Source: Betaproteobacteria bacterium
GTDB lineage: Bacteria > Pseudomonadota > Gammaproteobacteria > Burkholderiales > SG8-39
NCBI GenBank assembly: GCA_005881575.1
Contig: VBCA01000051.1
Location: 1 to 37,354, forward strand
DNA: 37,354 nt
Direction of reading: 5' to 3'
Shown here: positions 19,587-26,722 of the stretch, piece by piece
Layout of the letters: every line of letters begins with the position of its first letter
How positions within the stretch are numbered: the stretch's first letter is position 1
Notes under the pieces: generated by a model
Told to the model about the DNA's origin: nothing
Database searches by the model: none
What the model saw: the letters and a program-made list of their open reading frames with translations, nothing else
Made by a program: the position numbers and the translations under genes

Positions 19587-20690
19587 TCAGGGCGCGGGCC
19601 GCGCGGGGGCTGCCGGCGTCGCGGCCGCGCTCGGCGTTGTTTCCTGGCGGATTTGCCGGCGGTTTTCCGGGTCGGCAAAAATCATCAGCACATCTGTGAA
19701 CGACGCCGACGGGGCGTCTCGCGACCGGCTGACGTAAAGACGGGTATTGTCGGGCCGGAACTTGTTCTTGAACTGAAAATTTCCGTCGTTGTTGAAAATG
19801 CGGGACGCGTGCAATCCCCGCAGCATTTTCCCCACCCGGGGATCCTCCTCCGCACAGGCCTCCATTTGAGTGCCGAAGGTGGCTCCCAGGCTGAAGGAAC
19901 CCACACCCTCTCTGGCGAGGGTCTCCTGGATCCGGGAGATGGCGAATTCGAGCCCTCCCAGAGGCATGTCGGCACCATAGAACTCGAGATCCATCAGGTA
20001 GCCGTTCGCCGCCGGGAGCCGGCTGATCACGATGGCGCTGTCGAGCCGCCCGTTGCGGTAAGTGAGAAACAGCCGGCAATGACCGGGCAGCTCCCCGTCT
20101 GCGATGCGGCTCTTGAAGTGCTCGACGTAGGGACCTATCTGCTTCTTGCTCCCCTTCCATTCGTCCACCAGGCCGGCCACGGCGCGGTCGGTCGCCGGAT
20201 CGCTGCCGGCCCTGTATTCACGGGTCTCGCATTGTCCGTGCTTTTCGTAATGACCGATCTGATAACGCAAGCGGCGCATCTTGGTCCCCTCGAGCGAGAA
20301 CCCGGCTAGTCGGGGAAGCTTCTGCATCACGCCGAACGGGGTCGCGCTGTAGCCCAGAGCCGCAAGTTCCCTGGCTTTCGGCTCCTCCTCGAGAATATTG
20401 GCGACCCGTTTTCCCTGCATTGCATATTCGAACAAATCGCCGGCGGCATCGGCGAAGCGCTCGTCCGGGCCGGCGTAGGCGAATGCGAACACCGTACTCG
20501 GGCGCCGGTTGACGAAAAAGACGCCCTGAGCGCCCCGCGACACGAACAGGTGCGGCGCCAAGCTCGAGCGCGCGACGGCCACGCTCAACTCCCTGCCGAA
20601 GCGCGCCACCAGAGACCGCACGCAGTCCTGCAGGGCCGGGTCGCGGCTCAGTTCGTCCTGCTCGACCCAGCGAGGCGCTTGCGTTTCCAT
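19587..20690 (-). CDS. DUF2156 / LPG-synthase C-terminal-like transferase (GNAT-type fold)
   Basis: A 367-residue soluble protein resembling the cytoplasmic catalytic domain of MprF phosphatidylglycerol lysyltransferases. Visible marks are MRRLRYQIGHYEKHG (about 138-152), the centre ADMPLGGLEFAISRIQE, and the late FQFKNKFRP segment (about 306-312), which recalls the FKxKFxP motif of that family. There are no membrane helices, unlike MprF. The C-terminal 20 residues are Ala/Pro-rich and probably disordered. In MprF this fold takes an aminoacyl group from tRNA; in this operon the donor could be aminoacyl-tRNA or the acyl carrier, and the acceptor is unknown. Family assignment is by motif recognition and is moderately sure; the role is not. 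Confidence 0.68.
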   Translation of the reverse strand: METQAPRWVEQDELSRDPALQDCVRSLVARFGRELSVAVARSSLAPHLFVSRGAQGVFFVNRRPSTVFAFAYAGPDERFADAAGDLFEYAMQGKRVANILEEEPKARELAALGYSATPFGVMQKLPRLAGFSLEGTKMRRLRYQIGHYEKHGQCETREYRAGSDPATDRAVAGLVDEWKGSKKQIGPYVEHFKSRIADGELPGHCRLFLTYRNGRLDSAIVISRLPAANGYLMDLEFYGADMPLGGLEFAISRIQETLAREGVGSFSLGATFGTQMEACAEEDPRVGKMLRGLHASRIFNNDGNFQFKNKFRPDNTRLYVSRSRDAPSASFTDVLMIFADPENRRQIRQETTPSAAATPAAPARPAP

Positions 20691-20712
20691 TTGAAGGTGC
20701 GGGGGCCTGCCT

Positions 20713-21912
20713 TTAGTCCTTGACCGGGATGTCCTTGAAGACTTTTTTCAAGCAGATTTCGTCCGGATGGATGAAGTCTCTCATATCCGACGCCTGACAT
20801 CCGACGCGGTCCGGATCCAGGCTGCCGACGACCGTGGCTTCCTCCTTCGCCGCGATGGCGCGAACGCGTTCTTCCATCGAGACGAGGCTGTTCCAGTAAG
20901 GCGAGCCCATGCTGCCTTTCCAGTACGCCGGGTGGAACGGCGTGATGGCGATCGTGACGTGAGTGCCTTCCTTTTTGAGGAACGCGAGGAGAGCGCCCAG
21001 CGCCTCGAGACGCTTCGGATCGACCGGCCACGCGGCGCGCTTGCTCATCTTGGCGGCTCGCTGTTCGGAATCCTGGTCTATGGTGTCCGCGCTGGAAAAC
21101 ATGTTGGTGACGCCGCGCGACAACAGAATCGTCCGGAACGAGGCGCTGTGTTCTTTCGAGAAGGCCATCGAACCGGCCGCATGAATGACGTCCATGTCGT
21201 CCATCGCCGCCGCGTCCGTGGGACCTTGCCGTTTTCCGTCGAGCCGGTACGAGACGTGCCGCACGATGTTGTCGACGGACAGCAGATGCGACCAGTAGCC
21301 CAGGGGAAGGACGTCGAGCAGGGACTCTTTTTCGATCCCGAGGCGATCCGCCATCGATCGATACTCCGACCAGAACAGCTTGAACTCATCGGTCTCGCGC
21401 AGCACCGGGTCGATCGGCAGGAAGGTCTTGTAACGGACGGTGAGCACGAGGTTTTTCGGCAGGCGCTTGTGCTCGTAGAGCAAGCCGGAGAAGGCGACGA
21501 GGTCCTCGAACACGTCGTTGTGGACGAAACCGTTGTAGAAACTCCTACCGGGAAAAAGATCCGGTGTCGCCAGCTCGAAACGGCTGCCTCCGAACACGAT
21601 GACCTCCGGCGTCCGGGTCATTTGCGCGATCGCCTCGCGCCGCAGCCCGCGAAAGTCCATGTTCGCGTCGAACACCGCGTAGTTCTTCCCGGAGAGCAGC
21701 ACCGCGGCAACCTGTCTCTGGCCGGAAGCGCTGAAATGCAGGGGATCGAGGAAGTAGTTGGCTCCGGCGATCAGCAAGACCCCCGCGCCGACGACCGTGA
21801 CGAGCGCAGCGACAAAGCGCCTGGCCGAGAATCCGACTGCCGCACCGCCCGAATCGGCCGTGATATTGCCGCCCGGGACCATTCCATCCACGGTCGAACG
21901 CACGCTTGACAT
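20713..21912 (-). CDS. membrane-anchored SGNH-like acyltransferase candidate (DltD-like role)
   Basis: A 399-residue protein with one N-terminal membrane helix (about 31-51) and a large periplasmic part. EVIVFGGSRFELA places Ser110 in a GxSR block like the nucleophile motif of SGNH/DltD-type proteins, and DMRDFIHPDE near the end gives the Asp379-x-x-His382 pair typical of that fold. In Dlt and alginate systems such proteins pass the acyl group to the final glycan acceptor, or remove it. A GGGAGAAAAATC site supports the start. The protein sits between ligase and DUF2156 genes in the same operon. It is too divergent for me to name a family; the triad and topology support the role by analogy. 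Confidence 0.65.
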   Translation of the reverse strand: MSSVRSTVDGMVPGGNITADSGGAAVGFSARRFVAALVTVVGAGVLLIAGANYFLDPLHFSASGQRQVAAVLLSGKNYAVFDANMDFRGLRREAIAQMTRTPEVIVFGGSRFELATPDLFPGRSFYNGFVHNDVFEDLVAFSGLLYEHKRLPKNLVLTVRYKTFLPIDPVLRETDEFKLFWSEYRSMADRLGIEKESLLDVLPLGYWSHLLSVDNIVRHVSYRLDGKRQGPTDAAAMDDMDVIHAAGSMAFSKEHSASFRTILLSRGVTNMFSSADTIDQDSEQRAAKMSKRAAWPVDPKRLEALGALLAFLKKEGTHVTIAITPFHPAYWKGSMGSPYWNSLVSMEERVRAIAAKEEATVVGSLDPDRVGCQASDMRDFIHPDEICLKKVFKDIPVKD

Positions 21913-21942
21913 GATTTTTCTCCCTGAGGTTTCGCCGATTGG

Positions 21943-23283
21943 CTATCGCATCTTCTTGAAGCGGTCTCCATGGATGTTCTCTGACACGAGAAACACCTTT
22001 TGAGGAATCTTGAAGCGCGGCAGTCTTTCGCGGCAGTATGCGAACATCCGGTTTCGGAATTCGGAAACGGTTTCGTTCGTCCGCAGCTTCACTCGCGCCG
22101 CGACGATCTGACCCGTGATCGGGTTGCTCTCGCCTTTCACGGATGCGTCTTCCACGCCTTCCATCGTCTGAAGGACGCTCTCCACTTCGACCGGATACAC
22201 CTTCTCGCCCCCGACGTTGATGAGCTCCGATTTCCTTCCCAGTATCCGGAAGTATTCGCCGTCGACCTCGACGGCATCGCCGGTCTTGAACCAGCCGTCG
22301 GCGGTAAACGGGCTGGTCGCATTCAGATAGCCGAGCATCGCGGACCTCGCCTTGATCTCGAGCATCCCGTCGACCACCCGGGTCTGGAAGCCGTCGCCTC
22401 CGACTTTGACCCACACGGAGTCGCTGGACTTCGAGGTCGAGCGCAGGATGCCGACCTCGGACAGGCCGTATGTCTGCAACAACCGGACCTTCGGAAACAG
22501 CTCGTGAAAGCGCTTCAGCGTGCTCTCCGGCATGACCTCGGTTCCGTAGGTCACCAATTCCAGGCTGGAGAGGTCGTGACGCCGGTACGCCTCGCTCACC
22601 AAGAGCAGGTTGAGAAAGGTGGGCGAGGTCGGGAGGAGTTGCACCTTGTGCTTTTCGATCTCCGCGCAGACCGGGTCCGGCAGGCGTTCCTGCACCGTGA
22701 TGACACAGCCTGCATTCGAAAGGCTGTAGAGTAGCGTGTTGATCCCGCCGATGTGGTCGAACAGCAGAAACGTAATGGTTCGCAGCGTCTGGCGCGGGAC
22801 GGTGAATTTTTCCAGCAGAGGCACGAGGTCGTGCACCACCGCCTTGCTCTTGCCCGTCGAGCCGGAGGAGAACAGTATCAATCCGGGTCGTTGTTCCCGC
22901 CGAAGGCGCAGGAGCAGTTCGTGCTCGACGCGGGCGCCCGTATCTCGGACCTGCGAAGTCTCGCCGTCGGCGAGGCCGATGACGGTCTCCACCTGGGCGA
23001 TCTCCCTGAACTCGCTTTTCTTGACCTCTACGGAAGCGGTCAGCGGAACCACGATGCACGACCGCTGGATCAGGGCGAGCAGCAGACCGATGGCGTTGGG
23101 CGAAAAATCGGCTTCGAGACTGACCACGCTGCCAGGTCTCACCCCTCGCTCTTCCAAGACCGCGTCCCAGCGGGAAACCGCCTCGTAGAGCCAGGCGTAG
23201 CCGTAGGCGCGGCCCTGCCAGATCACCGCATCCTTCTCGGGGTTGGCGCGAAGCACATTCACCAGGTGTTCGAGGAAATGCAC
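21943..23283 (-). CDS. AMP-forming acyl/aryl ligase (ANL superfamily, DltA-like role)
   Basis: A 446-residue adenylating enzyme, compact for the family. Motifs: A3 LILFSSGSTGKSKAVV (135-150), A5 QTYGLSEVG, A7 WFKTGDAVEV followed by GRKSELINVGGEKVYPVEVE. It should activate a carboxylic acid with ATP and load it on a thiol, most simply the phosphopantetheine of the carrier protein encoded two genes upstream. At the C-terminal A10 site, where GK is usual, the sequence is GDRFKKMR, so the catalytic lysine is either shifted (Lys443 or Lys444) or absent. It begins with GTG three bases after the SDR stop, indicating translational coupling. The substrate is unknown; no NRPS module is nearby. Confidence 0.85.
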   Translation of the reverse strand: MHFLEHLVNVLRANPEKDAVIWQGRAYGYAWLYEAVSRWDAVLEERGVRPGSVVSLEADFSPNAIGLLLALIQRSCIVVPLTASVEVKKSEFREIAQVETVIGLADGETSQVRDTGARVEHELLLRLRREQRPGLILFSSGSTGKSKAVVHDLVPLLEKFTVPRQTLRTITFLLFDHIGGINTLLYSLSNAGCVITVQERLPDPVCAEIEKHKVQLLPTSPTFLNLLLVSEAYRRHDLSSLELVTYGTEVMPESTLKRFHELFPKVRLLQTYGLSEVGILRSTSKSSDSVWVKVGGDGFQTRVVDGMLEIKARSAMLGYLNATSPFTADGWFKTGDAVEVDGEYFRILGRKSELINVGGEKVYPVEVESVLQTMEGVEDASVKGESNPITGQIVAARVKLRTNETVSEFRNRMFAYCRERLPRFKIPQKVFLVSENIHGDRFKKMR

Positions 23284-23286
23284 GGT

Positions 23287-23985
23287 TCAGACACCGCCCA
23301 GGTAAATGGTCTGACCGGTGACGAACCCGCTCTCCGGCTTGAGGAAGAAGTCGACGGTGTTGGCGACATCGTCGAAAGTCCCCATCCGCCGTATCGCCTG
23401 CTGTGCGAGGAGCCGATCGATCGTCTGCTTCGGCACGGAGCGGATCAGATTCGTGGCCAGAGGTCCCGGTCCGACGCAATTCACGGTGATGCCGAACTCG
23501 GCGAACTCCCGCGCCAGGACATGCGTCAGCGCGACGACGGCGGATTTCGAGGCCACATAGGCCGCCTCGCCCGCCAGCTTGAGGGGCACGGCCACCGAGG
23601 AAAAATTCACGATGCGCCCGTACCCTTTCCGTTTCATCAGCTTTGCCGCTTCGCGCGAAAGCAGGAAGGTACCGACCGTGTTGGTCGCAAGGATTGCGCT
23701 CACCGTCGATGTCGGCGTGAGCAGCGAGTGATTCATGGAGGCGATGCCGGCGTTGTTGATCAAATGGTCAAGGTGTCCAAACGACCGGCGAATCTCGGAG
23801 AACATGGCTTTGACGCCTTTTTCGTCGGCCACGTCGGTTCCGTAATGCTTGTAACCCTCGCGGGTCCAGTCGACGGGGGCGCGACTGCAACCCACCACCC
23901 GATGGCCGAGCCGCAGATAGTGCTCGGCGAGGTGCCTGCCGATGCCGATTCGCGTTCCGGTGATGAGCGTGACCGGAGCGTCCAT
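23287..23985 (-). CDS. SDR family oxidoreductase, FabG-like ketoreductase
   Basis: A 232-residue classical short-chain dehydrogenase. The cofactor loop is TGTRIGIG (10-16), NNAG lies at 77-80, and the catalytic tetrad is Asn102, Ser130, Tyr143 and Lys147 (AAYVASKSAV). The protein resembles FabG and PhaB-type 3-oxoacyl reductases. With a carrier protein before it and a dehydratase in the operon, the simplest role is reduction of a 3-oxoacyl-carrier thioester to the 3-hydroxy form. SDRs are versatile, so a sugar or other substrate cannot be excluded. It is 18 bases from the carrier-protein stop. Confidence 0.85.
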   Translation of the reverse strand: MDAPVTLITGTRIGIGRHLAEHYLRLGHRVVGCSRAPVDWTREGYKHYGTDVADEKGVKAMFSEIRRSFGHLDHLINNAGIASMNHSLLTPTSTVSAILATNTVGTFLLSREAAKLMKRKGYGRIVNFSSVAVPLKLAGEAAYVASKSAVVALTHVLAREFAEFGITVNCVGPGPLATNLIRSVPKQTIDRLLAQQAIRRMGTFDDVANTVDFFLKPESGFVTGQTIYLGGV

Positions 23986-24003
23986 ACGCCCGCCGAGCGC
24001 GGA

Positions 24004-24360
24004 TCAACCGGCCCGCAGCCGCCGGATTGCATAGTCCGCCAAAGCGCCGATCGTGCGATACGGGCTGTGTTCCTGGGACATGGCTCCCGGGTCTGCGAGG
24101 CTGACGTTCGTGCCGAACTTCTCCTCGATCGCCTGCTCGACCGCCACGACCAGCGTTACGAGCGCCATCGAGTCGAGAAAGCCGTCGCCGCCGAAGAGAG
24201 CCGTCGCGGAATCGAGGCGCGCAGGCGTCTTCAGTCCCTGGGTGTCCTTGAGCTGGTTGACGTTGTCGATGATCAGGTCGACGACTTGCCGCACGTCGTC
24301 CTCGCGAGTCATCTCGTGCCGCGCCGCCCCTGCTGCTTCTTCTAGTTGCGCTTGTTCCAA
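24004..24360 (-). CDS. acyl carrier protein
   Basis: A 118-residue carrier protein with Ser64 in GFLDSMALV as the phosphopantetheine attachment site, followed by the typical helix LVVAVEQAIEEKFG. Around 20 extra N-terminal residues rich in Glu/Ala precede the first helix, and the C-terminus ends RTIGALADYAIRRL. The ATG at 24360 is preferred over the in-frame ATG at 24312 because AAGGAG lies 7-8 bases upstream. It is the first gene of the acylation operon, consistent with carrier protein being needed in largest amount. It is not the fatty-acid AcpP, which would lie with fab genes. No dedicated phosphopantetheinyl transferase is in the window. Confidence 0.88.
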   Translation of the reverse strand: MEQAQLEEAAGAARHEMTREDDVRQVVDLIIDNVNQLKDTQGLKTPARLDSATALFGGDGFLDSMALVTLVVAVEQAIEEKFGTNVSLADPGAMSQEHSPYRTIGALADYAIRRLRAG

Positions 24361-24449
24361 ACAGAGTCTCCTTCCCTTGGAAATGCCAGCACCGTGTCTC
24401 CTTTTCTTATGACCGCCCTGCTGAATGACAAAAACTGGAGCGCACTGAG

Positions 24450-24476
24450 ACTATGGAACTACGGCGAGGGTGTCCA
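24450..24476 (-). promoter_or_regulatory. possible promoter of the acylation operon
   Basis: On the minus strand TGGACA (24471-24476, 5/6 to TTGACA) and CATAGT (24450-24455, 4/6 to TATAAT) are 15 bases apart, slightly short. Transcription would start about 80 bases before the carrier-protein ATG. No other pair in 24361-24613 is better for this direction. Confidence 0.3.
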
Positions 24477-24478
24477 TC

Positions 24479-24539
24479 GGGGGAAACCTTATCGCCGGGG
24501 TCGGGTAAGACCCGACGATCATGTAGGGGAAGTACCTAT
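24479..24539. promoter_or_regulatory. two GGGGAA..CCT motifs flanking an inverted repeat
   Basis: GGGGGAAACCTTAT (24479-24492) and AGGGGAAGTACCTAT (24525-24539) share the pattern GGGGAA-ACCT-AT, in the same orientation 46 bases apart. The second is itself an imperfect dyad, TAGG-N7-CCTA. Their position between two divergent operons suggests binding sites for one regulator. The regulator is not identifiable from the sequence. Confidence 0.35.
24500..24516. repeat. perfect inverted repeat in the divergent control region
   Basis: GTCGGGTAAGACCCGAC has 7-bp arms around AAG. It lies 98 bases before the FadB-like start and 140 bases before the carrier-protein start, upstream of the probable transcription starts of both. 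A DNA operator is therefore likelier than an RNA hairpin. No T-run follows. Confidence 0.5.
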
Positions 24540-24574
24540 GAAAGGCTGCCCAGAGAATCGAAAATCGCCCCGGA

Positions 24575-24583
24575 TGGGATAAT
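24575..24583 (+). promoter_or_regulatory. extended -10 promoter of the beta-oxidation pair
   Basis: TGGGATAAT combines a TG-n extension with GATAAT (5/6), 30 bases before the ATG at 24614. The -35 position is poor, as is usual for extended -10 promoters. An AGGGAG ribosome site lies before the start codon. Confidence 0.5.
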
Positions 24584-24613
24584 CGTCCTCGCCGTGGAAA
24601 CGAGGGAGACCGC

Positions 24614-26704
24614 ATGAGCACTACAATCTACGAAGCGCGTGGCGCGGTCGCCGTGATCACGATGAACAGCCCGCCCGTCAACGGGCTGGGTTTCGATCTG
24701 CGGCACGGCATCGTGGAAGGGCTCGCCCGCGCCGAAGCCGATGCGAACGTAAGGGCGGTGGTGCTGATCGGCAGCGCTCGCGCGTTCTCAGGCGGGGCGG
24801 ATATCCGCGAGTTCGGCTCGCCCAGGGCCTCCGCGGAACCGACTCTCAACACCGTGATCCGCGTGCTGGAAAACGCCGGGAAACCCGTCGTCGCGGCCAT
24901 CGGTGGCGCCTGCATGGGCGGCGGGCTGGAGCTGGCCCTGGGTTGTCATTACCGCGTCGCCATCAAGGGGGCCCAGATCGCTCTGCCCGAGGTGAAACTG
25001 GGGCTGATGCCCGGCGCGGGGGGCACTCAGCGCCTGCCCCGGCTCATCGGCGCGGAAGCGGCGCTCAACATGATCGTCTCAGGCAATTCCGTGCCTTCGG
25101 AGCAGCTCGCGGACAGCGCGCTGTTCGACGAGATGTTCGAGCGGGATCTGCTGTCGGGGGCGATCGCGTTCGCCGAGAGAGTCGTGTCGGAGAAGCGTCC
25201 TCTGAAGCGCGTGCGCGACCTGAAGGTGAGTCTCGCCAACGCGGACGCATTCTTCCAGTTCGCCCGCAATACGGTCCGCGCGGCCGCGAAAAATTTCCCC
25301 GCGCCGCTCAAATGCGTCGACGCCGTCGCGGCCGCCGTCGCCATGCCGTATGAAGAGGGGGCACGGCTCGAGCGCGAATCGTTCCTGCAGCTCATGCAGA
25401 CGCCGCAATCGCGCGCGCTGCGGCATGCTTTCTTCGGCGAACGGGCGGCAGCCAAGATTCCCGATGTGCCGGAGGACACGCCGCTGCGCAAGATCGAGAA
25501 AATGGCGGTCATCGGCGCAGGAACCATGGGCGGGGGCATCACGATGAATTTCCTCAGCGCCGGCATTCCCGTCGCCTTGCTGGAGATGAACCAAGAGGCG
25601 CTCGACAGGGGGCTTGCGACCATCCGCAGGAACTACGAGGCGAGCGCAAGGAAAGGAAGGCTCAGCGCGCAACAGGTCGAGGAGCGCATGGCCCTCCTCG
25701 AGCCGACCCTCTCCTACGACGATCTGAAAGACGCGGACATGGTGATCGAGGCGGTGTTCGAGGACATCGCGGTCAAGGAAGCCGTGTTCAAGCGATTGGA
25801 CGAGGTGATGAGGCCCGGCGCCATTCTCGCGTCCAACACGTCCACGCTGGATCTGAACAGGATCGCGGAGTTCACCCAGCGGCCCCAGGACGTGGTCGGG
25901 ACGCACTTCTTCAGTCCCGCGAACGTGATGAAGCTCCTCGAGGTCGTGCGCGGCGGGAAGACCGCCAAGGACGTCCTCGCCACGGTGATGAGCCTGGCGA
26001 AAAGGATCAGGAAGACTGCGGTGGTCTCCGGCGTATGCGACGGCTTCATCGGCAACCGCATGGTCGAGCAGTACATCCGCCAGGCATTGTTCCTCTTGGA
26101 GGAAGGGGCCGCGCCCAGCCAGGTGGACCGCGCGCTGGAAAGCTGGGGCATGGCGATGGGCCCGTTCCGCATGTCGGATCTGGCGGGCAACGATATCGGC
26201 TGGGCGATTCGCAAGCGGCGCTACCGCGAGCGGCCCAACTTTAAGTACTCGAAGATCGCCGACCGGCTGTGCGAACGGGGCCGCTTCGGCCAGAAGACGG
26301 GACTGGGTTGGTACCGCTACGAAGCCGGCCGTCGCGACGCGATTCCGGACCCCGCGGTCGAGCAGATGATCGCCGACTACCGCAAGGAGATCGGAGCGCA
26401 GCGCCGCGCGATCGGCGAGGACGAAATCGTGCACCGGTTGATCTTTGCGCTCGTCAACGAAGGGTCGGCGATCCTGCAGGAAGGCATTTCATCGCGCGCT
26501 TCCGACATCGACATGGTCTACCTGACCGGGTACGGTTTTCCCCTGCAACGGGGCGGGCCGATGCTCTATGCCGACGAGGTGGGCCTGTACAGCGTCGTCG
26601 ACAGCATGAAGCGCTTCGCGGCCAATCCCCACGGGGATCCGGCTTTCTGGAAGCCCGCGCCCCTGCTCGCGAAGCTGGCGAGCGAAGGAAAGAAGTTCAA
26701 CTAG
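24614..26704 (+). CDS. bifunctional enoyl-CoA hydratase / 3-hydroxyacyl-CoA dehydrogenase (FadB/FadJ-like)
   Basis: A 696-residue two-step beta-oxidation enzyme. The N-terminal crotonase domain (1-about 200) has the oxyanion segment SGGADIREFG and both catalytic glutamates, Glu106 (GGGLELALG) and Glu126 (LPEVKLGLMPGAGG). The dehydrogenase domain begins near 295 with the NAD loop VIGAGTMGGG, followed by THFFSPANVMKLLEVV and the C-terminal helical domain from DGFIGNRM. The hydratase-first order is that of FadB/FadJ and peroxisomal multifunctional enzymes. It is cotranscribed with the thiolase 18 bases downstream and divergent from the acylation operon. Confidence 0.94.
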   Translation: MSTTIYEARGAVAVITMNSPPVNGLGFDLRHGIVEGLARAEADANVRAVVLIGSARAFSGGADIREFGSPRASAEPTLNTVIRVLENAGKPVVAAIGGACMGGGLELALGCHYRVAIKGAQIALPEVKLGLMPGAGGTQRLPRLIGAEAALNMIVSGNSVPSEQLADSALFDEMFERDLLSGAIAFAERVVSEKRPLKRVRDLKVSLANADAFFQFARNTVRAAAKNFPAPLKCVDAVAAAVAMPYEEGARLERESFLQLMQTPQSRALRHAFFGERAAAKIPDVPEDTPLRKIEKMAVIGAGTMGGGITMNFLSAGIPVALLEMNQEALDRGLATIRRNYEASARKGRLSAQQVEERMALLEPTLSYDDLKDADMVIEAVFEDIAVKEAVFKRLDEVMRPGAILASNTSTLDLNRIAEFTQRPQDVVGTHFFSPANVMKLLEVVRGGKTAKDVLATVMSLAKRIRKTAVVSGVCDGFIGNRMVEQYIRQALFLLEEGAAPSQVDRALESWGMAMGPFRMSDLAGNDIGWAIRKRRYRERPNFKYSKIADRLCERGRFGQKTGLGWYRYEAGRRDAIPDPAVEQMIADYRKEIGAQRRAIGEDEIVHRLIFALVNEGSAILQEGISSRASDIDMVYLTGYGFPLQRGGPMLYADEVGLYSVVDSMKRFAANPHGDPAFWKPAPLLAKLASEGKKFN

Positions 26705-26722
26705 GAGTCCTGGAGAGCGTCA

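Noticed and set aside
21545-23479. 644-residue minus-strand frame overlapping the ligase and SGNH genes
   Set aside because: Different frame from the ligase, whose motifs are intact; Arg-rich and without recognisable domains.
17209-24360. Aryl-polyene or classical polyketide cluster
   Set aside because: No ketosynthase, chain-length factor, thioesterase or aromatic starter enzyme is present; the MBOAT plus SGNH pair points to acyl export instead.
17209-24360. True teichoic-acid D-alanylation (dlt) operon
   Set aside because: The other genes point to a Gram-negative betaproteobacterium, no separate DltX gene is seen, and ketoreductase and dehydratase have no role with D-alanine. Only the transfer logic is shared.
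24500-24516. Intrinsic terminator or riboswitch
   Set aside because: The stem has no T-run and lies upstream of the likely transcription starts of both neighbouring operons; no known riboswitch pattern is visible.
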